Source of the DNA: Heliocidaris tuberculata
Taxonomy: Eukaryota; Echinodermata; Echinoidea; Camarodonta; Echinometridae
Assembly (NCBI GenBank): GCA_025618425.1
Contig: CM046833.1
Span: 186,001-250,000, forward strand
Length of the DNA stretch: 64,000 nucleotides
Direction: 5' to 3'
Of the stretch, positions 36,150 through 45,844 are shown in pieces (the stretch's first letter is position 1; each line of letters begins with the position of its first letter). The position numbers and the translations under genes were made by a program. Under the pieces are notes generated by a model. That model did no database searches. It saw only the letters and a program-made list of their open reading frames with translations, and was not told the DNA's origin.

Positions 36150-37300
36150 AATAATAAAATTTAAAAATAACGATGATTATGACAATACTGCATAATAAAA
36201 CAGTTCATATAGCGTGCATACCCAAAACCTTTGAAGGGTTACAATGCAATAATGAAATAAAAATATGAAAATGAAGAGCGTAATAAGAAGAGCTGCCGGA
36301 AAAGATGTATTAATACAATGGAATAAATATGAGACTACTGTTGAAATTAAACTTTGTTCTTTAATTTAAACTTCATCCTTTAAACTTTGTCGTTTAATTC
36401 ACCATGTGCACATGGTAAGTGATTTACTCTGTCATTACTGATGTTGTTTATAGTACAAATAAAAATATTTATTATTGAATGTGCAATTCTACCTTCCGGC
36501 TTCATATGTTCCATTTTTACGGGATAGTCTGGATGAATTGAATCATACCTCAAAGAACCAATGAACAGAGTGTGAGAGAGTATGAGTGTGTAAAAGAGAG
36601 GGGGAAAAAATGATGAGAGAGAATAATCAATACATGTGATAGTGAGGTTGGATGAAAAAATGGGAAAGTTAAGAAAAAAAGTTGGGGTGAGAGATAGAGA
36701 GAGGGGGGGGGGGGAGATAGGGGAGAGTGAGAGAAAAAAGATAAATATCTAAAGAGAGAGGGAGCAAGGGTGAAAACAGTTTCCAAAAAGTTTGAGCATT
36801 GGGGGGGGGGGGGGGGGGGGGGGTGGACCAACACCATATCCATTTTCATTATTTGATGTGAATTAGCCTCCCTCCCTTGTCTCTCCCCCGACATCTTTTT
36901 TGGAAAGGGTTAAAAATGTCACTAGATGAGGTCTGAATAGAAGTGGTGGCGATGTCAAATTAAATTTAACTTAACCCCTCCTCTAAAAATAATAACAATG
37001 AAATAGGTTAATAAATGAATACATACATAAATACACACCTAATAATAATACTGATTATTAATTAAAAATGAAAAATTTAAATAAAGTAACAACTAAATAT
37101 TTGAATAAATCAATAAAAAAGAATACAAAAATAAATTCATGAATAACCAAAAATTAATGAATAGAATTATTTAAAAGATAATATGAATTGAATTCATGTC
37201 GAAATTTCCAATTTCAGCTATTAAATTCCCTGCAGCAAGAATCACTGGTTTTGCCTTTAACGTTGTTTTATAGTTTTGTTTTGTTTTATGGATGTGTTTA
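36150..37300. other. no gene; simple repeats
   Basis: Purine-rich GA/G tracts at 36,595-36,830, including a poly-G of about 23, and A/T-rich sequence. The 114-residue minus frame at 36,550-36,894 is low complexity. Confidence 0.5.
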
Positions 37301-37307
37301 GCCGTTA

Positions 37308-37595
37308 TCATAAATTATGAAATATACCCTGACAGCACAGCACAGCGACGTCCTCGGGCACGTCCAGTGCAGCGAGATGGTATGGCGGTCGGTACCTTTC
37401 CCTCGCCTTGCCCCCTTCCCAGCCGCCTAGGCTGACGCTAGCTAGACGGTATATACCGTTAACAAGCTGAGCAGACGACGCATTCATTGACACCGCATTT
37501 TGATGGATCAGCGAATAGATTTTATTTAATTTCAGCAGTACGCCCGCAGCGAGGGAGAGGTTACCCCTATCCCGAAATGCATTGCGAGTGGTCAC
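37308..37595 (-). other. 95-codon open frame, not recognised
   Basis: A GC-richer block inside the right part of T with an open minus frame (MTTRNAFRDRGNLSLAAGVL at its start, GGWEGGKARERYRPPYH later). No domain, no partner exon. It may be a relic of cargo or of a former T gene. Low confidence that it is translated. Confidence 0.2.
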
Positions 37596-38026
37596 AAAAT
37601 CAGCTTGCCGAAAACGTCATGAATTTAGCACACTGGTACAATCACTGATCACAAAGATGACTATTTACGGTAAGATTATAGATTATAGAAATAAAATTTA
37701 CATAATATCATGAATAAAATAATGTTTCAAATAATATATTCTTGCATCACATATTTTTTTCAAAATCTGTATCTTTTCACAGTATCTCTTTTTGTCTTCA
37801 TGTCGTTATCAATCCGTCATTGTATTACTTCGATTTATGGTTTCGTTGGCATGCCTACCAAAATGTGCGCGCACTTCAACTGCATGCGCGTAAGAAGTGA
37901 ACCTTCCTAATAGCAACACTGCAAAGTGTTGACGCCCTCTACGTTCGTTGGGCTAGGGCGTGCAGGCAGGAACAGCGTAGCCACGCACGGGTAGGGGTGG
38001 GCGGGCATGCAGTGGAGTGGCCGTTT

Positions 38027-38921
38027 TGTCGTGTGCCCGGAAGAAGGGCGCGAACGGGGGAAAATGACAAAATTTTCGATTTTCAGTTTTCGGTGACATA
38101 TGATAGAGAATTAAAAGGCCTTTTGATTGATATGCTTCTCAAGTCATGTAATACCTTAATTGTTACGTAATACAAGAAAATGAAAATGACGCGGGCAGCC
38201 AAATGCAAAAATTCTTCCCGGCAGAAGGGGGCAAACGCCTGTGCGCGCGCGGAAAACACAGTTTTGAGAAAACGCGATCGACAATTATGCTTCATTTTGT
38301 AATCGCATTCTGAAATAATTAATAATCGAAACATCTTTTAAATTTCACCAAATGATGAAATAACACTTCCAGAATCATCAGTGTAAATATTGTCACCAGT
38401 GAAGATAAACCTTTGAAGATATGAATACATTTTCCGTTCATTACCTTCTGCTGGGAACAAATTACGCGAAATCAAGTGTTTTATTTCCCGGAAAAAGGGC
38501 GCGAACAATGCTCTGTTGTTCGCGCCCTTTTCCTGGGAAGAAAATCTGTGCGACGTAAGCCGAGTTTGCCCGGAAGAAGGGCGTGAAGCCTGCTGCGCAT
38601 ATACGTGTATGTGAATCGAACGTTGTTCGCGCCCTTTTGCCGGGAAGAAAAAACACTGAATGTGCGTAATTTCTTCCCAGCAAAAGGTCGTGAACGGGAA
38701 ATGTGTTCATATCTATGAAAGTCTGGCACTATTTGTTATAAAATTTACAATGATGATTCTTGAAGTGTTATTTTATGATTTGGTGAAATTTAGAAGATGT
38801 TTGGATTATTAATTACTTCAGAATGCGGCTGCAAAATGAAGCATAATTTTTGATCGCGTTTTTCTCGAAACTGTGTTTTCCGTGCGCGCCACGTTCGCGC
38901 CCTTCTTCCGGGCACACGACG
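38027..38921. mobile_element. foldback element Z, CCCGGAAGAAGGGCGCGAAC word
   Basis: Inverted ends GTCGTGTGCCCGGAAG. Inner inverted arms of about 170 bp share GGAAAACACAGTTT, GAGAAAACGCGATC and ATGCTTCATTTTG. The word CCCGGAAGAAGGGCGCGAAC occurs about eight times in both orientations (near 38,037, 38,219, 38,489, 38,518, 38,570, 38,627, 38,668 and 38,892). Comparison with the intact X copy shows the insertion point, with a possible 4-bp duplication GTTT. No coding capacity. Confidence 0.8.
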
Positions 38922-39146
38922 GTTTGTGATTGTTAGGAGTGATCCGGATCACTCCCAACCTTAAAATCAATTCAGAGACTGGAATCAATCAAAAATACCT
39001 TAGTGAATCAGTCACTAAAAGCGAGATCGCTCTTAGGATTGATATTGTTCCTAAAATTGATTTTTCCTTCTTTGGGATTAATTTTAGCTGTTGGTGAATC
39101 ACCCCACAGGTCTCAATGCGACACCCCCCCCCCCCCCCCCCCGGGA

Positions 39147-39513
39147 CCTTGACCTTTGACCTACATACCCCAAATCTAACCAGAGTGTCTACCTGTCATG
39201 ATTCATACAACCACCAAAGTTGAAGTTCTTACCTCAAATGGTTCTTGGTTCTTGAGTTAATGTGAGAACGAGAAAGCAGGGTGGTAGATGAACGATCCCA
39301 AAACATAATGCCTCTGGCACGACCTTCGGAGGGTGAAGTCATAAAGAAGAAAAACACCATTATGACTATACTTCCGGCGACCTTTAGATGTACATGTACC
39401 TTTCAGCAGAACAGCCTGTGCAAGGGGAAGGATGATAATTCTAGGACAACTACCCCCTAGACAACTACACTCCAGACAAATACCCAACTACCCCCCAGAA
39501 AACCACCCCCTGG
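39147..39513. repeat. W block resuming after Y
   Basis: Starts with the Y target duplication and completes the interrupted W block (TGACCTTTGACCT, then CAAATCTAACCAGAGTGTCT, then GAGAACGAGAAAGCAGG), followed by GGACAACTACCCCC units. The perfect DR1 is at 39,150-39,162. Confidence 0.8.
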
Positions 39514-40107
39514 GGGGTGATTCACTAACAGCTAAAATTAATCCCAAATAAGAAAAAAATCAATTTTAGGAACAATATCCATCCTAAGAGCGATATCGCT
39601 TTTAGTGACTGATTCACTAAGGTATTTGGGATTGATTCCAGCCTCTGAATTGATTTTAAGGTTGGGAGTGATCCGGATCGCTCCTAACAATCACAAACGG
39701 TCACTCCACTGCATGCCTGCCCGCGCCCCAACCTGGGCGCGGCTACGCTGTGCCTGCCTAGCCTGCACGCCCATTGCCCTAGCCATAGGCCCTAGCCCTG
39801 TGTATGTCCAGTCGATGCGTGTGCGCAATTAATGCAGTAGCTAGGTAACGCGCACTAGCTACGCGCTAAGTAGAGAATTAGGTCGGGTGACTGAGGGGCG
39901 GTGACTGAAATTTGAGTACGTTGATTGGTTGGAATGAGTGCGCTCGTAAATATTCATTTGCGCTCATATATATTCATGATAAAATTGATTCCATCCTAAA
40001 AGCGATTTAGTGAATCAGTAAGGTGGAATTAATTCTAAGCTGGGAATGAAATCAATCCCGAAAATTGATTTTAGGAATGATATCGATCCCAGTTAGTGAA
40101 TCACCCC
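39514..40107. mobile_element. element X, copy 2, uninterrupted (594 bp)
   Basis: Ends GGGGTGATTCACTAAC and GTTAGTGAATCACCCC, flanked by 5-bp duplications CCTGG. The interior contains AGTGACTGATTCACTAAGG, TTGGGAGTGATCCGGATCGC and a GC-rich centre. It lies in inverted orientation relative to copy 1 and acts as the empty-site reference for T and Z. A 5-bp duplication is not diagnostic of one superfamily. Confidence 0.85.
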
Positions 40108-40785
40108 CCTGGACTACTACCCCCCTAGGACAACTACCCCCCAGGACAACTACCCCCCAGGACAACTACCCCCCCAGGACAACTAGCCCCCAGGACAACT
40201 ACTCCCCCAGACAATTACCCCTCAGGACAACTACCCCCCCCCCCCCCAGGACAATTACCTCCGGGGATAGCTGTCCAGGGGGAAGTTGTTCGGGGGGGGG
40301 GGAGGGGTACATGTAATTGTCCTGGGGGGGGGGGTAGTTGTCCTAGGGGGGTAGTCGTCCAGGGGATGGTTTTCCGGGGGCCAGTTTTCCGCAGGGGAAT
40401 TGTCCAGGGGGTTGTTGTCCGGATACGCCCCAGGACAACTAACCCCAGGTCAACTACCCCGCAGGACAGCTACCCTCCAGAACAATTACCCCCAGAACAA
40501 CTACATCCAGGACAACTACATCCCCCCCCCCCAACTCCCTTCAAAAACTACCCCAGAATCAAGGGGGTATTTGTCCTGCTGGTGTCTGGGGGTGGGGTAA
40601 TTGTCCTGGGGTAGTTGTCCTGGAGGGGGGGGGGGTCATCGTCCTAGGGGCCATTGTCCTGGGGGGGGGGGTAATTTTCCTTGTGGGGGTAGCTGTCCTG
40701 GGGGTAATTGTCCAGGGGGGAATTGACGGAGAGGGGGAATTGACGGAGAGGGGGAAGTTGTCTAGCGGGTAGTTTACCGGATACA
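40108..40785. repeat. GGACAACTACCCCC minisatellite, both orientations
   Basis: Direct units on the left (40,108-40,260), complementary GGGGTAGTTGTCC units and G-runs to the right, mixed again to 40,785. Pro/Thr-rich reading frames are artefacts. Confidence 0.85.
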
Positions 40786-40789
40786 AAGG

Positions 40790-42660
40790 ATGACTAACAT
40801 TTTACGTAGGAGTTTCCTGTACAAAACGTCATTAATCTAATGATGCATCTAGGTCGAGAAATAAATACCGCAAAATTAACTAGATCTACATGAACCTAAA
40901 ACATACAGTTGTTATTAACGGTCCATCTAATGTTGACTAAGACTGGATAGTAGATGTAAAATCTAACTTTACATGAATGGCAAGGCCTGTTCAGTTTAAG
41001 TGAATCAATTTAGCTATAGTTTAGAAAACACCTCAAATTAGCGAAATTTATATGTTCGCTTTGAGCCCCGGCAGATACTCCGGCAACAAGTGTGTCGGGA
41101 GTGCTAACATGTAGTATGCAATTCATGCTAACAGAGCATTTAAAGGTGCTTTTAAATTATATGTAGCTGAATTGATTTACTTCAACTGAATCCATCCCCT
41201 TAACTTCAGAGCTAGATATTAGTTTATTCAGCCGGAAATAGTATCCCTTTATGTGGTGCTGTGTCATTATGCGTCACTGTGACATTACCGGTTGTAACAA
41301 TGCCTAGGTATCCTAAAGGTATGTGGAATCTAAAGCTGGTGGGAATTTCTTCGGGGTGTCAACCCTCCGCATTTGGAGGGAGTCTCACGCCACGACGCTA
41401 ATTCTGCTGCCGTCCTCCAGCGTCAAAGCAGGAGACTCCCGCCCACCACGCCCTTCCTCCCGCTCTCCTGCCAAGCATGGAAATCTCCTTTTATGAAAAA
41501 ACCTCCCGCCAAATGTGTAAAATTGGAGTAAAAAGGATCCTTTTGAAGAATCTGGCATGAAATCAGATATTCTATCATCAAAAAAAGTAGAAAGAAGTAT
41601 TTTCCTAGAATTTTGCTGATTTTATACCATGGTGTCAACTATAGATGTCACAACTGGCGCCAAAATTGACACAGCCCCCCCCCCCCCCCCACAAAGTAAT
41701 GGCTCTGTATGTGGTACCTGACGAAGGTACAGTGGGAAAGGTCATCTACATTAAAATTGCGTATGCGTGAATTGACGAGCAGTCAATGCATTTTCATTTT
41801 CTTTTAAGTTCTTGAATCAGCTAGATCTAACATGTTTATTAGATATTTAATTTGGGAATCATGTACCACCTTTCCATGCCTAAATTACCATTGTCACGTT
41901 CGGAGGACATATCTCATACATAGTATTTAACACGCTACCCAGAGGGGGAGGGGGGAAGGGGGTCACTCAGTATAATGTGCAGTGGGTGCATGTACATGTA
42001 TGTACCATGGAGAAGGCCCCAATTTTAACGCTCAAGTCAAATTGCCATTCCAACGTATACCAATTCTGTCTTGTTGAAAAAAAAAAAAATAGAGAGAAAA
42101 TATAGGCCAGTCTGACCCTAGTCTACGCCTCGCTGCGAGCGCACCCAGGGGCACAGCCGCTGGGCTGGAGCATGCATGTTTTTTTATGCATGCTCAGACC
42201 AAGGCATCAGACAATGCATTCCATACCATCATATTATTATCATTGAAAATCAAGGGTACCATTTCATGAAGCATGATTGTCTGCAGATATCATCTATCTC
42301 ACTCATCAGTTTGAAAAAAAAAATTGAAATAAATTGCATTAGTAACTGGCAATAATAGTCAGAAATTGACTGGTTGCCACTAAAACCAAGCAAAAACAAC
42401 AACAGTCTCAGCACTGCTGAGTGACAAGTTGTCATGTCAATCCCTAACCATTACTAACAGGCAGTCAGTGCTTCTTAGCCAATCAAAACCAAGCCATTCT
42501 TTTTACTGAAAATTGTCATTGACAGTGCTGACATTAACTTTCAATGAAATGGGGACCCCCAAAATTGGCAAAAGATTTTTTAAGTCGTTCGAAAGACCAT
42601 CCTTTCCATGACAAGTTTATTTCTTAGCCCCACTTTTTTTTGTCTTATCAGCGGCACATA
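40790..42660. other. no gene recognised
   Basis: Mostly unique sequence with poly-C at about 41,678-41,691. A hairpin GAGCATGCAT-(T-rich)-ATGCATGCTC lies at 42,168-42,195. Confidence 0.45.
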
Positions 42661-42789
42661 CTTACCACTTTATGGGTCTAGTGCCCCCCCCCCCCTATGC
42701 TATGATTTCCATACAAACTATGATTTTCATACAAAATTTTTCAAAACGAGTAGATTCTAACGTGATATACCTACCTTGTCCTTGGCTTG

Positions 42790-43170
42790 ATATTTACATG
42801 ACAATGACATCGTCATGGATAAGCACAGAAGAGACCCCAGCCAGGTTAATGACAGGACACATACCGGTACATTATAAGAGCCACCAAGCTTCGTGCGGTC
42901 AAGTTATTTCAGTCGGGCAAGTAGCCTGGACGAGTACAAAAACACAAATGACTGTCGCGGCTCCAGCTAGCATTGCTGGCAATCGCCAGCCAGCTGGCCG
43001 CGCCGCCGGCCGCGATCGCGGCCCGGCCCCCAGTCCCGGCCCGGCACCCGGTGGTTGTCTGCTCGTCGTGATCTTTAATTGCTCACGTCACTCGCTCGAA
43101 CCCCATGTTAGACAGATATCCTCGCTTTACAGTCTTTCGTCGAGAAAATATTGCATTACGCCGTTGTCTG
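42790..43170 (+). CDS. speculative upstream exon of the plus-strand death-fold gene
   Basis: A GC- and CpG-rich block (42,950-43,060) with an open frame whose first in-frame ATG with a plausible N-terminus is at about 42,798 (MTMTSSWISTEETPARLMTG). The frame reaches TCTGGTATAC, where a GT donor at 43,171 would leave phase 1, matching the phase-1 acceptor at 43,986. The composition is Ala/Gly/Pro/Arg-rich in the middle, as in a leader or CpG-island shadow. Only phase compatibility and position support it, and the donor is weak. Confidence 0.2.
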
Positions 43171-43581
43171 GTATACTAGTCTAACGCCAACGCAACAATA
43201 ATAACATAGCATCCAATGAGCATTGAACGTAGATCCAACACATGTTGGATGTGTTATAAAAGCGGTCAATGCACAATGGTACCGTTTTTCCAAATTTTGT
43301 CAATGCCATTGAAGCCGCAGTTTGTATCGGGTGGATATTTGATCCGCCGCTGAATCGGCCTAGAACATAATTTTAAATAGAAATTCAATATTTCAAATAT
43401 ATATGAACCGTAAAGAGACACTGTTGTGTTTGATAGCAGTCAAATGGAAACATAGTATTTCGTTTTCATTACGCTGCATTACTTAGAATATCATATGATA
43501 TCACTACGTAATGTGAATAGTGCTGAACAATTCCATATATTTGCAGAAAAACAAATTATTCTCAAAGTATCTACCAACATC

Positions 43582-43838
43582 GGGGTCCACTCGCTATTCA
43601 TAAGGCCCGCTATTCATAGAAAACCGCTATTCATTTAAAATGAATAGCGGTCCTTATAAATAGTTAATGAATAGTTGTCCTTATGAACCGATGTCCTTAT
43701 GAATAGCGAGGTATTTTGTCTATGGTTTGCTAGCTCTGTCGAAGGACCGCTATTCATACAAAACCGCTATGCATTTATTCACGCGTTATGGATAGCGGTC
43801 CTTATGAATAGCGGTCCTTATGACTAGCGATGTTACCC
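43582..43838. mobile_element. word-palindromic MITE, CGCTATTCATAAGGACC family, 8-bp duplication
   Basis: 257 bp built from CGCTATTCATAAGG-type words in both orientations (at least eight). Ends GGGGTCCACTCGCTATTC and the complement of GGGTAACATCGCTAG. Flanked by an exact 8-bp duplication CCAACATC (43,574-43,581 and 43,839-43,846). It lies 147 bp upstream of the first supported exon. Confidence 0.82.
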
Positions 43839-43985
43839 CCAACATCAAATACAAAATGGAGTTACTAAAAACGTATTTTAAAAAAAAAATCGATTTCAAA
43901 TGTTAAATGAAGATTTTACAGTTGAAGATGTCTTGAAAATTGTAACATTATTTCTCCCTCTCCCTCTCTCTCTCTCTCCATTTAG

Positions 43986-44282
43986 GTCTGCTATCTCGTC
44001 CTAAAGGGAAATTCATCTACCAAGCAGAAGTAGTGGATATGGCTCTTGATTTAATCATGGAAGACTTCCATCCTTTTGCTCATGCCCTAGGAATAAACGA
44101 AAGAGGACTTACAGCTTACAGACAACCGTTTCGTGCGTCCCAGCTGGATCTTGGTACAATACGTTTAGCGTTACAGTTATTCGATATGACTGTAAAAATT
44201 CACATGTGGAGAGCGAGAACTGTCATCTCCGACATTCTAAACCAGTTTGGATATCAGAACGTCAGCAAACGGTTTCTGTTTG
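43986..44282 (+). CDS. death-fold-like exon B' of plus-strand gene
   Basis: An internal exon bounded by a pyrimidine tract and TTTAG acceptor and by G/GTAAG donor, phase 1 at both ends. About 99 residues: GLLSRPKGKFIYQAEVVDMA, then LIMEDFHPFAHALGINERGL, later WRARTVISDILNQFGYQNVS and KRFLFG at the junction. The pattern (helix with FHPFAHALGI, a long middle helix, then WRxR with a leucine-rich helix and a final small loop) resembles the six-helix death domain; assignment to the superfamily is inference. It aligns to exon B of the minus gene. Death domains mediate homotypic contacts in innate immune and apoptotic adaptors, and echinoids are known to have large repertoires of death-fold proteins. 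A stop would follow at 44,390 if unspliced. Confidence 0.75.
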
Positions 44283-44603
44283 GTAAGATTTACTTTAGTT
44301 TTTTAGATAGAAAAATTTACATTTCTACGTCCTATCAGTCACTTTTCATTTCCTGTATTAACAAAAATTCACATTGTAACCTAGCTTGGTAATATCCGAA
44401 TTCCTAAGCTAAAATGAAAAAAATAAATCAAAGTTCAATTCTGTATCAGAAATTTCTCACATTAATCAATCGTATTTGTACAGTTTCTTTTCCAGCATGA
44501 CTTTACTTCTTTTTCCTGTAAACTCATTGCCAAATCTACCTGATATATCCTTCATAAACACAATACATAAACGTTACTTCATTCCCCTTCTCTCCTTTCT
44601 AAG

Positions 44604-45258
44604 CCTCTGAACCAAGCCATGGAGAACTGTTTGCTATAGCAGAGGCAGTCCTTCGAGATGACAAGCCTAAGGTTGACGCGGGCTCCCCTGTGACTACCGG
44701 AGAAATGAAATCAGAAGAGGAAAGCAACAACGATGTAATCCTCGCAATTGAAAGGTCTTCTTCTAACGATGATGGCAAAGAAGGAGATTTATGCACTGGC
44801 CATCACAAACCAGCTGTCTTTCAAGATGATGCTACCAACGGAGAGAACAAACGAGTTCAAGGAAGAGAAAATGTTGAAAAGGGACAGCTTCCTGTTAACG
44901 ACGATGAGAAAAGGGACGAATTACAAGCTGACCTCCGAGAAACACCACACTTAGTTGGTACTCTGACTTCAAAAGGCAAAGAAGAAACGGAAAACAACGA
45001 TTGTGGGGAAGACGTCAACACTATAGATATCGTGGACGACAAAGAACCCGCGAAGGGCATCGAAAATGAAGTGGACACGGACGCTGGAGTGCGCGAGGAG
45101 AGAGTCAGCGCTATAAAGAGAATGCTAAAACTGACTGATAAAGATATACTAGTTTTGGAAAGAGAGGACATGTCCTGGTTTAATAGACCATCGTGCAGTC
45201 TTAGCGGAAGGCCTGCAAAACATTAACAAAGCACATCTAGTCCCGTCAGTAATAAATG
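44604..45258 (+). CDS. split death-fold-like exon C' with acidic insertion and apparent frameshift
   Basis: Acceptor CTTTCTAAG, phase 1; donor G/GTATGT at 45,259, phase 1. It begins with HGELFAIAEAVLRDD, matching YGELYAISDAVMKINN of minus exon C. About 125 residues rich in E, D, N and K then follow, with little predicted structure. A RVSAIKRMLKLTDKDI helix corresponds to the TVVHNILRVTDDEDY helix of exon C. As read, the frame ends at TAA 45,224-45,226. From 45,157 the next frame reads WKERTCPGLIDHRAVLAEGL and continues to the donor, matching WKEKTRHAEFNYRAAIVEGL of exon C. The switch is at the T-run 45,153-45,156, where one base too many explains it. Either an assembly homopolymer error or a real mutation. 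Confidence 0.72.
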
Positions 45259-45509
45259 GTATGTTGATTCATGTGAATGTATAATAAATCAGTAATCCTT
45301 GGACATGCTTAGTATATACAAGGACAACCCCCCCCCCCCCATATAATCTTTCATTTGATTGTAAAAGGTGCAACAATTTAATAACATTTTTTTTTTATTT
45401 GAACATATTCAAGAAGTGTGATTTATACTGATTCATTTTTAAGAAGAGCATTTATTTAAGATATCACAAATCATATAGATTAATGTGATCTTTATTGCAT
45501 TTCTGGCAG

Positions 45510-45838
45510 GCCTATACCACAGCAGAGCAACAAGCTTCGATTTTATAAAGGATATGGTGGACAGAATGGATGAACATCGACGTATATCTCTAAGACGTCT
45601 GCTGAAGATCCAGGAGAAACGGAAAGGTAGGATGTCGTCTGATGATTTAACAGAAAGGATCTATGACTGGCTGGCAAACTGGACCAAGGGAATGGAACCC
45701 TCGATGAAGAATTATGTAAAGGATGACATGCGACTTAAAGAAATGTCACAGCGGCACAGAAATTTCAATGATAAACTGGTAGTTCACGGATTTCTAGATC
45801 TAGCAAAGGAGATTATGGACATAGAGCAATACTGGTAA
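45510..45838 (+). CDS. C-terminal death-fold-like exon D' of plus-strand gene
   Basis: Acceptor TTTCTGGCAG, phase 1; 109 residues, stop TAA at 45,836-45,838. It starts GLYHSRATSFDFIKDMVDRM. The core has DLTERIYDWLANWTKGMEPS and the end NDKLVVHGFLDLAKEIMDIE. The terminal motif matches DKLVEHGFLDVARELMFIDQ of minus exon D, and the helix spacing with the W-x-x-x-W core is shared. The frame is intact. A polyadenylation-like AATAAA occurs at 46,213-46,218. As the last of several tandem domains it probably belongs to an adaptor-like cytosolic protein; no membrane segment or signal peptide is visible in the exons present. Confidence 0.78.
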
Positions 45839-45844
45839 AACATA

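Larger units (their letters stand above)
27995..37950. mobile_element. element T, 9,956-bp TIR element with 8-bp duplication
   Basis: Inverted ends of about 56 bp, beginning CAACGAACGTAGAGGGCGTC and ending at GGAAGGTTCACTTC, perfect over nearly the whole length. A small internal palindrome CAACACTTTGCAGTGTTG lies in each end. Flanks are an exact 8-bp duplication GGCTAGGG (27,987-27,994 and 37,951-37,958), and the second copy of X shows the corresponding empty site. Eight-bp duplications fit hAT or P-type transposases (known family behaviour); neither is seen. The interior holds MITEs, a satellite and no long reading frame, so T is non-autonomous or a decayed carrier. Confidence 0.85.
27670..39105. 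mobile_element. element X, copy 1, interrupted twice
   Basis: Ends GAGGTGATTCACTAAC and GTTGGTGAATCACCCC, flanked by 5-bp duplications ACAGG (27,665-27,669 and 39,106-39,110). Its body aligns in inverted orientation with the uninterrupted copy at 39,514-40,107 once T (27,995-37,950) and Z (about 38,027-38,921) are removed. Residual X segments are 27,670-27,994, 37,951-38,026 and 38,922-39,105. Confidence 0.82.
27104..39146. mobile_element. element Y, interrupted foldback-type element
   Basis: The ends are inverted. The left starts with a G-run then TATATCTCACTGAGACCTG and TACATCATCCGCATAAA. The right end reads TATGCGGATGATGTACAGG, (insertion of X), TCTCAATGCGACA, then a C-run. Flanked by CCTTGACC on both sides. 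Its own body is about 27,104-27,669 plus 39,106-39,146; everything between is element X and its inserts. The 188-codon frame at 27,016-27,582 crosses the W/Y boundary and is not a credible gene. Confidence 0.7.

Noticed and set aside
36550..36894. Minus-strand Pro/Ser-rich frame
   Set aside because: GA/G-rich low complexity.
37308..37595. Transposase gene of element T
   Set aside because: Too short, with no catalytic or zinc-finger motif visible; kept only as an unassigned frame.
42168..42195. Rho-independent-terminator-like hairpin with T-run
   Set aside because: The T-run is in the loop and the genome is eukaryotic.
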